Position numbers and translations under genes: made by a program. Below the pieces are notes generated by a model. That model had not been told where the DNA came from. It searched no databases and worked only from the letters and a program-made list of their open reading frames with translations. Positions 1 through 5,556 of a DNA stretch of 5,556 nt are shown here, in pieces (position 1 is the stretch's first letter; each line of letters starts with the position of its first letter). The DNA comes from an uncultured Treponema sp. (GTDB lineage Bacteria; Spirochaetota; Spirochaetia; Treponematales; Treponemataceae), in contig CAKZZR010000195.1 in the NCBI GenBank assembly GCA_937885475.1, forward strand, positions 1 through 5,556. Direction: 5' to 3'.

Positions 1-840
1 TTCTGAAAGAATATTATTATTTTCTTTTTCACACATTTCATATTCTGACATTTTAGGGTAACATTTATGATCACCATTATTTTCCCAAAAGCAGCTTTTT
101 TTAAAAAATGGTTCCTGAACCCATAAACCATCGAAATTTGGCCCTCTTTTAGGATCACTATAAATAGATTTTTTAGGACAATTATTGACTTTATAATATT
201 TTTCTTTATTTATTGAAAAAATAATAGCATTAGGATCACTTCCATAAGTTTTTATATTCCAGTTAGCTTCAGTATAACCTCCAAATTTTTTATTAGTATC
301 TGTTTTAAATAAGGAAATTGTAGGATATATATTATCACATTTTGAATGAAAGTCTTTTCCCATTTGGCCATCAATACTTGCTCTATAAATAAGTTGCAAT
401 TTAGAATTAGGTTTAATCATTCTTATTAAACTTTTCATAAAATTAATTTCTTTTTCATTAGTTAGTATTAAACTCTTTTGTTCTAATATATTTTCTTTTT
501 CTTCTTTTTCTTTAATTTCTTTAAAATAATTTTCTACTTGTATTTTAATTTCTTTTTTTATATTATTTTCTATTTCTTTTATTTTATTTTCTAAAGAATT
601 AATTTTTTCATTAATTTTATTTAAATCATCTTTTTTAATATTATTAACCTCTAATGTTAAATTTTCAACATTTTTTGATACTAAGCCAAGTTTAGCTTCT
701 ATTGGTACTTGTCTTTTTGTTAAATTAAATAATAATTCTTCCACTTTAAATAAAGTATTAAACTTCCATTTCATTGTTAATGTATCAGATTCGAAATTTT
801 TGTCAAAAGTGATATTTTTATTTTCAAATAATTGATTCAT
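1..840 (-). CDS. Coiled-coil TLDc-domain protein, C-terminus cut by window edge
   Basis: I translated this frame by hand. From the ATG at 840 it is open for 280 codons to position 1 with no stop, so the extreme C-terminus lies outside the window. Residues 1-50 match nothing I know. Residues about 55-120 are rich in Lys, Glu, Asn and Ile with heptad-like spacing and look like a coiled coil. Residues about 125-280 resemble a TLDc domain: LIYRASIDG (150-158), FHSKCDN (164-170), PTISLFKT (173-180), FGGYTEANW (186-194), SDPNAIIFSI (201-210) and GPNFDG (233-238). In eukaryotes TLDc proteins (OXR1, NCOA7, TLDC2) protect against oxidative stress and regulate V-ATPase; whether that applies here is unknown. 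The coiled-coil plus TLDc layout is typical of protist proteins. Codons are strongly A/T-ending, unlike every other gene here. All seven Gln codons are CAA or CAG, which argues against a TAA/TAG=Gln ciliate code. No good Shine-Dalgarno sequence precedes the ATG, so the start is uncertain. Confidence 0.75.
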   Translation of the reverse strand, partial: MNQLFENKNITFDKNFESDTLTMKWKFNTLFKVEELLFNLTKRQVPIEAKLGLVSKNVENLTLEVNNIKKDDLNKINEKINSLENKIKEIENNIKKEIKIQVENYFKEIKEKEEKENILEQKSLILTNEKEINFMKSLIRMIKPNSKLQLIYRASIDGQMGKDFHSKCDNIYPTISLFKTDTNKKFGGYTEANWNIKTYGSDPNAIIFSINKEKYYKVNNCPKKSIYSDPKRGPNFDGLWVQEPFFKKSCFWENNGDHKCYPKMSEYEMCEKENNNILSE

Positions 841-968
841 ATAATTAATGAGATCTTCGGATTTCTTACAAAGTTGGAAAAAATCACTTTTCTTTAAAAA
901 TACTGATGAAAGTGCAAAAAGTGAAGGAAAAAATGTGCTGAATTGTAAAAAAAATCTAAAAAATGCGC

Positions 969-984
969 TTGGCACGCAAGTTGC
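969..984 (+). promoter_or_regulatory. Sigma-54 (RpoN) -24/-12 promoter
   Basis: The sequence TTGGCACG (969-976), four bases, then TTGC (981-984) followed by T matches the consensus YTGGCACG-N4-TTGCW at every informative position. The invariant GG (971-972) and GC (983-984) are separated by exactly 10 bases, the strict sigma-54 spacing. Taking C984 as -12 puts the transcription start near 996, which leaves a leader of about 30 nt before the sigma factor start codon. Such promoters need an AAA+ enhancer-binding protein for open complex formation. An activator site would be expected upstream, but I cannot identify one. Confidence 0.85.
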
Positions 985-1014
985 TAAATAATCAATGAGA
1001 GAAAAAAATACGCT

Positions 1015-1018
1015 GGAG
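1015..1018 (+). promoter_or_regulatory. Ribosome binding site that decides the sigma factor start
   Basis: GGAG lies only 1 base before the ATG at 1020 but 7 bases before the ATG at 1026. Only the second spacing suits ribosome initiation, so translation most likely starts at 1026 (protein beginning MANDVNIL) and not at the first ATG in the frame. Confidence 0.8.
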
Positions 1019-1025
1019 AATGACA

Positions 1026-1874
1026 ATGGCAAACGACGTAAACATCCTTTCAACCTATCTTAAGGAAATCAACAGAATTCCACTTCTTTCCAATGAGGAG
1101 GAAACGGAGCTTGCCCTTAAGGCTGCTAAGGGCGACAAGCTTGCAAAGAATAAGATTGTGAGCGCGAACCTGCGCTTTGTGGTTTCTGTTGCAAAAAAGT
1201 ACCAGAACAAAGGTCTTGAGCTTGAGGATTTGATAAGCGAAGGAAATGTAGGTCTGCTTATTGCCATTGATAAATTTGACGTTTCCAAGGGCTACCACTT
1301 TATTTCATATGCCGTTTGGTGGATTCGTCAGGCTATTCTTAAGGCTATTTCTGAGAAGGGTCGCTCAATCCGTCTGCCGCAGAACCGCCTTGATGACATC
1401 TCCCAGATTGAATTTGCGCGCAAGGAGCTTGCTTCTGCTGGCGACAACCTTTCTGAGGAGGCTGAACTGAAGGAGGTTGCCGCAATGCTTCAGATGAACG
1501 TTGTGTATGTGCGCGAGATGGTGAATATTTCCCGCGATATGGCTTCCTTGGATTCAGAGGTGCGCGGAAGAGACAGCTCTCTTACGACGCTGGGCGACAT
1601 GGTTGAGGACGATACGGCAGAGCGCCCGGAGGAGGTTGCCATGAAGTCTGCGATGAGCGAGGATTTGAGCAAGGTAATCAATACGCTCCGTCCACAGGAA
1701 GCCGATGTGCTTAGAATGCGCTACGGTCTGAACGGTCAGAAGCCGATGTCGCTCAAGGAGGTTGGAGACACGTTCAACCTTACCAAGGAGCGAATCCGCC
1801 AGATTGAGCAGCTCGCGCTTAGAAGGCTCCGCCATCCGACTCGTATGCGCCGTCTGGAAAGCTACGTTGCCTGA
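1026..1874 (+). CDS. RNA polymerase sigma-70 family factor lacking region 1.1
   Basis: This is a 282-residue primary-like alternative sigma factor that directs RNA polymerase to -10/-35 promoters. Region 1.2 lies at about residues 6-37 (LSTYLKEINRIPLL). Region 2 follows, with NLRFVVSVAKKYQ, the core-binding DLISEGNVGLL, and the -10 recognition and melting segment FISYAVWWIRQAI (residues about 92-104). Region 3 follows SIRLPQNR, and region 4 (about 209-273) ends in the helix-turn-helix SLKEVGDTFNLTKERIRQIE that reads the -35 element. There is no acidic region 1.1, so it is a group 2/3 factor (RpoS-like in rank) and not the housekeeping RpoD. The FISYAVWWIRQ form occurs in spirochaete and Bacteroidetes factors. 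The start at 1026 is chosen over the ATG at 1020 because of the GGAG spacing. A sigma-54 promoter 42 bases upstream implies RpoN-dependent expression. Its last 13 bases overlap the end of the opposing recG gene. The exact family name is unsure. Confidence 0.95.
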   Translation: MANDVNILSTYLKEINRIPLLSNEEETELALKAAKGDKLAKNKIVSANLRFVVSVAKKYQNKGLELEDLISEGNVGLLIAIDKFDVSKGYHFISYAVWWIRQAILKAISEKGRSIRLPQNRLDDISQIEFARKELASAGDNLSEEAELKEVAAMLQMNVVYVREMVNISRDMASLDSEVRGRDSSLTTLGDMVEDDTAERPEEVAMKSAMSEDLSKVINTLRPQEADVLRMRYGLNGQKPMSLKEVGDTFNLTKERIRQIEQLALRRLRHPTRMRRLESYVA

Positions 1875-4078
1875 ACGTCTCTCTGTTTGTATTCCAATTT
1901 TTGAGCTTCTTCCCGTACGAACGAGAATGCGTCGTAGCGGGCCTGCGTCAGAATGTCGTGGTCGCGGCTTACGTCCGCAATGCCCAAGGTAAGGGCACCC
2001 GCCTGCTGGGTTCCGGTTATCTCGCCGGGACCCCGCAATTTTAAATCCTCATTTGCTATGATAAAACCGTCGGTATTCTGCCTAAGAACTTTCATGCGCG
2101 CAATGCCGGTTTCCGTAATTTTTTTGCTGTAGATTAAAAAGCAGAACGACTGTGCCGAACCGCGTCCGACGCGACCGCGCAGCTGGTGGAGTTGTGCCAG
2201 ACCAAAGCGATCCGCCTGTTCTATGACAATTGATGTTGCGTTCGGAACGTCTACGCCTACCTCGATTACCGTTGTTGCAGCAAGAACCTGTATCTTTCCG
2301 TCCTTAAAATCCCGGAGCGTACGCACCATCGTTTCCTCGTCTATCCTTGAATGAACGAGAGCGCAGGAGAATTCGGGGAATACATTTTTTGAAAGATTCT
2401 CAAAATTTTCTTCCGCGGATTTTATTTCGGCATTCACGTTGTCGCTGTCTATTGCTGGGTAGACAAAATATGCCTGCCGTCCCTGCCGCAGCTGGGCGCG
2501 CACAGCCTCGTATGCGTTCCGTTCGTTTCCTTCTTTAACAAGATAGGTCGTAATGGGCTTTCTGCCTTCCGGCATGGTGCGGATGACGCTTACGTCCAAA
2601 TCTCCGAACACGGTGAGCGCCAGCGTCTGAGGAATGGGCGTAGCGCTCATCATCAGAAGGTGCGGCTCAAAGGTAACGTGAGGCTCCTGTTCGGTATGCC
2701 GCCCCTTGTCTATGATTGCCTGGCGCTGCACCACGCCAAAGCGGTGCTGCTCGTCGATGACGGCAAGCTGAAGGTCGTTGTATACCACCTGCTTTGAGAA
2801 AAGCGCGTGCGTGCCGATTACGATGTCTATGCCGCCGCTTTTTAGCGCCTTGAGGAGCGCGGACCTTCCGCTTGCCTTGACGTTTCCGGTAAGAAAAGCG
2901 ACGCGCACGCCGAGCGGTTCCAGCAGCCGGGCAGCGTTTTCTGCGTGCTGGCGGGCAAGAATTTCCGTCGGTGCCATGACCGCGCATTGCCCTTTCCAGC
3001 TTATGGCGCGCAGGCATGCAAAGAACGCGGTGAGGGTCTTTCCGCTGCCAACGTCGCCCTGAAGCAGGCGTTGCATGGTGAACGGATTGACTGCGGCGGA
3101 AGTTTTGGTAAGAATGGCGTTCCGCTCAGAAAAGCCGCGGTCGATGTCGCGGTTTATCTGGTCGATGACTTTTATTTGGTCGGGCGTGAGTTTGAACGTG
3201 AGCCGATGGTACAGCTGCAACTGGAGCGGCGAAAGATTTTTTATGAACGCGTCCAGCTGTTCGGAGGAAAGAGGAATCGCGTCGCCGGAAGCCCATTGGC
3301 TTTTGCCGCCCGCTTCCGCATTCTCAAGGCTTGCGTCCGGCACGGTGCCACGGTGGCGGAGCGCGCGTCGCGCGATAACTGCCTGAAAATTGAACAGCTC
3401 CTCGTAAATGAGCGCGCGGCGGGCTTCGGCAATTTGCTGAGGGTTCTGGCTTTTGTGGATAAGGTGCACCGCCTCGTTTTTTGGAAGAAGCGTGCGCGAC
3501 GTTCGGTAGGCGGCGGGAACCTCATCGTCAATGCCGCGTGCGTATTGCGCGAGCGCCGCATCCATTGCCTTGCGCACTGTTTTTTGGGTAAGTCCTTCGG
3601 TCAGATGGTACACCGGAAGAATGCCGGAATCCGGAAGCGGCGCGTGCGCAAATTCCTCAAGCGTTCCGCTTTCTGCCATTTTGACCGCCTCAAAGTCGGT
3701 GGACTGAAGCTGTCCGTATTTTACGATGAACGTTCCGGTAACGGCGACTATGGCACCAACCGGCAGAGAATGCTGCAGGAATGCCCTGTTAAAACAGATG
3801 AGGCTTGCGCTCGCCGTGCCGTCGCTTACAATCAGCTTGAGCGTGCGCATCTTGCCGTAGCCAAAAAACTCGTGGGCAAGCACCTGCGCCACCGTATGTA
3901 CCTTGCCGAACTGAAATTTATCCAGAGGAAGGCGCTGCCTGCGGTCCTCGTAGTCCTTTGGATAGAACGAAAGCAGGTCGCCTACGGTAAAAATGTTCAG
4001 GCGCGCAAAAAGCTTTGCGGTGGCGGGGCCGACGCTGGGAAGTGTGGAAACCGGTGTTTTTATGTCGTCAATCTTCAT
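1862..4078 (-). CDS. recG: ATP-dependent DNA helicase RecG
   Basis: RecG is a superfamily 2 translocase that remodels stalled replication forks, D-loops and R-loops. This 738-residue copy appears complete. The N-terminal wedge/OB domain spans about residues 1-240 (helix-hairpin-like VGPATAKLFARLNI, then VSDGTASASLICFN). Helicase motifs follow: Walker A GDVGSGKT (341-348), Ia APTEILARQH (369-378), Ib IGTHAL (421-426), Walker B DEQH (442-445), III SATPIPQTLAL (478-488), V TTVIEVGVDVPNA (602-614) and VI QLHQLRGRVGRG (629-640). RGPGEITGTQQAG (692-704) marks the RecG-specific C-terminal TRG region. It is somewhat long for the family (near 690): extra residues sit at about 245-270 and at about 316-333, just before Walker A. 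The start is firm, because an in-frame TGA sits directly before the ATG. The Shine-Dalgarno sequence is weak; 16 bp separate it from yggT, so translational coupling is likely. It is probably cotranscribed with yggT and dnaE. Confidence 0.98.
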   Translation of the reverse strand: MKIDDIKTPVSTLPSVGPATAKLFARLNIFTVGDLLSFYPKDYEDRRQRLPLDKFQFGKVHTVAQVLAHEFFGYGKMRTLKLIVSDGTASASLICFNRAFLQHSLPVGAIVAVTGTFIVKYGQLQSTDFEAVKMAESGTLEEFAHAPLPDSGILPVYHLTEGLTQKTVRKAMDAALAQYARGIDDEVPAAYRTSRTLLPKNEAVHLIHKSQNPQQIAEARRALIYEELFNFQAVIARRALRHRGTVPDASLENAEAGGKSQWASGDAIPLSSEQLDAFIKNLSPLQLQLYHRLTFKLTPDQIKVIDQINRDIDRGFSERNAILTKTSAAVNPFTMQRLLQGDVGSGKTLTAFFACLRAISWKGQCAVMAPTEILARQHAENAARLLEPLGVRVAFLTGNVKASGRSALLKALKSGGIDIVIGTHALFSKQVVYNDLQLAVIDEQHRFGVVQRQAIIDKGRHTEQEPHVTFEPHLLMMSATPIPQTLALTVFGDLDVSVIRTMPEGRKPITTYLVKEGNERNAYEAVRAQLRQGRQAYFVYPAIDSDNVNAEIKSAEENFENLSKNVFPEFSCALVHSRIDEETMVRTLRDFKDGKIQVLAATTVIEVGVDVPNATSIVIEQADRFGLAQLHQLRGRVGRGSAQSFCFLIYSKKITETGIARMKVLRQNTDGFIIANEDLKLRGPGEITGTQQAGALTLGIADVSRDHDILTQARYDAFSFVREEAQKLEYKQRDVQAT

Positions 4079-4094
4079 TCACGTACGGCGCTTT

Positions 4095-4700
4095 TTAGAA
4101 AGGAATCAGCGATATGAGCTTGAGCAGGAAGAACATCGCAAAATACGCGGCAATCAGGCTGGTCAGAAGCACAAGGCTTGCCAAAAGCAGCGCGTTCTTG
4201 TAGCTGAGCGGCTTTTTGCCGGCGAGCGGCTTTGCAATTCTGAACGCAAGGTTTGAGATGTAGCTGTCCAGCGCCTGCCAAGGCGAATTGTAGTTGTTGC
4301 TTGCCTTGTTGAATATGGCGACGCAGTAGCGCACAAAGAACAATACCGTCAGAATGAAAATGACGGTTGCGGCTGCGTTCCAGATGATGACGATAAGCTG
4401 ACTGAGAATTCCTGCGATGTACAGTTTTCCGGTTTCGGCGATTTCGCCCAGAATTGAGGAAAGCACCGTAAGCAGACCCAGCGAAAGAATCGGCGTAAAA
4501 TCAAACATGCCCACGCGCAACGGAATTCTGTAGAACAGATTCATGTATGGATCACACAATTGCGAAAGGAATCTTCCTACCGGTGAATAATGTGCGCCCG
4601 GAAACCACGCCAGAATGATTCTGATGAAGCAGAGTGTCGCATACAGCGAGACTGCCCGCGAGGCAAGGCTGAAAAGCATCTGAATTGTGTTTACTACCAC
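4095..4700 (-). CDS. yggT: YggT/YlmG-family integral membrane protein, two YggT repeats
   Basis: This 201-residue, very hydrophobic protein has membrane segments at about residues 8-32, 66-84, 93-123 and 168-197. It holds two YggT units: the first runs from about 18 to 80 (FIRIILAWFPG, SPVGRFLSQLCDPYMNLFYR, then FDFTPILSLGLL), and the second and more diverged one from about 113 to 185 (VRYCVAIF, SPWQALDSYISNLAFRIAKP). YggT/YlmG proteins lie in the inner membrane. They have been linked to osmotic tolerance in E. coli and to cell division or nucleoid distribution in other bacteria and plastids, but their biochemical role is not settled. Translation starts at GTG 4700, supported by GGGAG 7 bases upstream; ATG 4679 (codon 8) is a less likely alternative. 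The gene lies 15 bp after dnaE and 16 bp before recG, consistent with one operon. Membrane positions were judged by eye. Confidence 0.9.
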   Translation of the reverse strand: MVVNTIQMLFSLASRAVSLYATLCFIRIILAWFPGAHYSPVGRFLSQLCDPYMNLFYRIPLRVGMFDFTPILSLGLLTVLSSILGEIAETGKLYIAGILSQLIVIIWNAAATVIFILTVLFFVRYCVAIFNKASNNYNSPWQALDSYISNLAFRIAKPLAGKKPLSYKNALLLASLVLLTSLIAAYFAMFFLLKLISLIPF

Positions 4701-4707
4701 TTGTTCG

Positions 4708-4715
4708 CTCCCTTT
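4708..4715 (-). promoter_or_regulatory. Strong ribosome binding site of yggT fixing a GTG start
   Basis: Read on the minus strand this is AAAGGGAG, directly after the dnaE stop codon (4718-4716) and 7 bases before the GTG at 4700. The later ATG at 4679 has no comparable site at a useful distance, so the GTG is the better start. Confidence 0.8.
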
Positions 4716-5556
4716 TTATGCCGTCCAGACATCCCGCACCTGCGGAAGATTTTTGAGCGCCGTAAGCGTGTCCTCCGAAGATGAGATTGTCATCTGCTGG
4801 TTTGCCTTTACGATGTATGAACCGACATTTGTATCTAAATGAAAATATACTGAACAATTGCCCGGTTGACCAAACAAAAAATCACGGATTTTTGAAAAAT
4901 CTATCTCCGAGGTGATGTTTTTTTCAAGCTCAATGTGAATTTCCTGAATGGACTTTGCCTTTAGGCTTGCGATGTCCTCAACCGAGTCTATGATGAACGT
5001 GGGTTGCTCGCGCGAACCGTCGACCTTTCCCTTGAATGCGTAGATTCCCTGATTCTGAATGCTTGAGCGCAGCGTTTCCCATGTCTTAGGAAAGAACGTC
5101 AGGTCAATCTCGCCGTCGTAGTCCTGAAGCTTTGCGAACGCCATGTCCGTTCCCTTCTTTGTGTGAATCTGGCGAAGGTCGTGCAGGAAGCCAAGCACCG
5201 TGTAGGTTTTTCCAGCGTTGCGCGTGGACCAAGGGCTTTGCCCGCTTGCGGCAAGATTGTCCTTCAAGAGCTTGTCTTCCTTTGCGGCGCGGTCAACGTC
5301 CTTTGCGGTAAGCGAGACGCTCATTTTTATAACCTTGGCGTAGTCGTCCAGCGGATGCCCAGAAACGTAGCATCCGATTACTTCCTGCTCCATGTTCAGG
5401 CGCTCCATCTGCGGAATGTCGGGCAAGTCCTCAAATTCAAAGTCGGCGTATACCTTTTCGTTTGTGTCGCCAAAAAGGTCTCCCTGACCGTTGTCTGTGC
5501 CGTTCATCTTGTCCTTAACGTATTGGATTGCCCGCTCCATGTTGTTGATGAGGGTT
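4716..5556 (-). CDS. dnaE: DNA polymerase III subunit alpha, C-terminal part (5' end outside window)
   Basis: DnaE is the catalytic subunit of the replicative polymerase. Only the last 280 or so codons are present: the frame is open through the right edge (residues TLINN precede the first Met at 5540), so the PHP, palm, thumb and finger domains lie beyond 5556. The visible part starts with the end of the helix-hairpin-helix region and the GQGDLFG segment (numbered from that Met, about 18-24). It continues with EQEVIGCYVSGHPLDDY (about 51-67), highly characteristic of DnaE, and an OB-fold at about 113-185 (YTVLGFLHDLRQIHTKKGTDMAFAKL segment, DLTFFP), which binds single-stranded template. The last 90 residues correspond to the C-terminal domain that contacts the clamp loader tau subunit in E. 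coli. It reads as DnaE-type, not PolC-type. The internal Met at 5540 is not the start. It is the upstream member of the dnaE-yggT-recG cluster. Confidence 0.96.
   Translation of the reverse strand, partial: TLINNMERAIQYVKDKMNGTDNGQGDLFGDTNEKVYADFEFEDLPDIPQMERLNMEQEVIGCYVSGHPLDDYAKVIKMSVSLTAKDVDRAAKEDKLLKDNLAASGQSPWSTRNAGKTYTVLGFLHDLRQIHTKKGTDMAFAKLQDYDGEIDLTFFPKTWETLRSSIQNQGIYAFKGKVDGSREQPTFIIDSVEDIASLKAKSIQEIHIELEKNITSEIDFSKIRDFLFGQPGNCSVYFHLDTNVGSYIVKANQQMTISSSEDTLTALKNLPQVRDVWTA

Larger units (their letters stand above)
841..1025. other. Divergent AT-rich intergenic region with composition junction
   Basis: This 185 bp gap separates the leftward TLDc gene from the rightward sigma factor gene. 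It holds a sigma-54 promoter (969-984) and a ribosome binding site (1015-1018). I see no convincing -35/-10 pair for the leftward gene. The composition changes from very AT-rich DNA to mixed G+C somewhere between about 850 and 960, so the physical or evolutionary join probably lies here. The minus frame of the TLDc gene stays open upstream of its ATG as far as 1059, but without another ATG. Confidence 0.6.

Noticed and set aside
481..660. Low-complexity T-rich stretch that could be noncoding or a simple repeat
   Set aside because: On the minus strand it reads without stops as the Lys/Glu/Asn coiled coil of the TLDc protein, in frame with the conserved domain.
968..980. Small inverted repeat CTTG/CAAG with a 5-base loop
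   Set aside because: It is only four base pairs and is a by-product of the sigma-54 promoter sequence. It is not followed by a T-run, so it is no terminator.
1020..1025. ATG at 1020 as the sigma factor start
   Set aside because: GGAG at 1015-1018 is only 1 base from this ATG but 7 bases from the ATG at 1026.
841..1059. N-terminal extension of the TLDc frame to 975 (GTG) or beyond
   Set aside because: The frame is open but has no ATG. The GTG at 975 sits inside the sigma-54 promoter and the residues encoded there are Phe-rich and unlike the rest. If the left arm is a chimera, part of 841-900 could still be coding.
1490..1835. Minus-strand open frames of 63 to 93 codons inside the sigma gene
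   Set aside because: They are antisense to well-conserved sigma regions 3 and 4 and show no domain or ribosome binding site.
2945..4117. A 390-codon plus-strand open frame opposite recG
   Set aside because: It lies almost wholly antisense to recG, whose helicase motifs are all intact. It has no recognisable domain and no ribosome binding site I could see. Long antisense frames are expected opposite G+C-rich genes.

Overview
The window joins two very different kinds of DNA. Positions 1 to about 900 are extremely AT-rich (about 8 to 33% G+C in the lines I counted). They hold one minus-strand open frame that runs off the left edge and encodes a coiled coil followed by a TLDc domain, a fold best known from eukaryotes. 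From about position 960 to the right edge the DNA is of mixed to high G+C (about 35 to 65% by line) and holds ordinary bacterial housekeeping genes. The sigma factor sequence and the gene set suggest a spirochaete, most likely Treponema-like. This is a judgement from remembered family resemblance, not a database result.

Layout from left to right: a TLDc protein gene (minus, 3' end cut by the window); a divergent intergenic region of 185 bp that contains a near-perfect sigma-54 (-24/-12) promoter pointing right; a sigma-70-family sigma factor gene (plus) with a well-placed ribosome binding site; and then a compact minus-strand cluster read from the right edge leftwards. That cluster is the C-terminal third or less of dnaE (DNA polymerase III alpha), a yggT-family membrane protein gene 15 bp further on, and a complete recG 16 bp after that. 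The recG and sigma genes converge and their 3' ends overlap by 13 bp, so neither has room for an intrinsic terminator before the other coding region.

Functionally, the dnaE-yggT-recG cluster looks like one transcription unit carrying the replicative polymerase, an integral membrane protein of poorly known role and the fork-remodelling helicase. The sigma factor looks like the output of an RpoN-dependent switch: a sigma-54 promoter driving a sigma-70-type factor, which is the logic of the RpoN-RpoS cascade in Borrelia.

The two points that deserve most attention are the sigma-54 promoter ahead of the sigma factor gene and the protist-like TLDc gene beside it. The latter is either a horizontally acquired gene, an unusual native bacterial TLDc gene, or an assembly chimera with protist DNA. 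The sequence alone cannot decide between these. No RNA genes, CRISPR arrays, insertion sequences or intrinsic terminators were seen.
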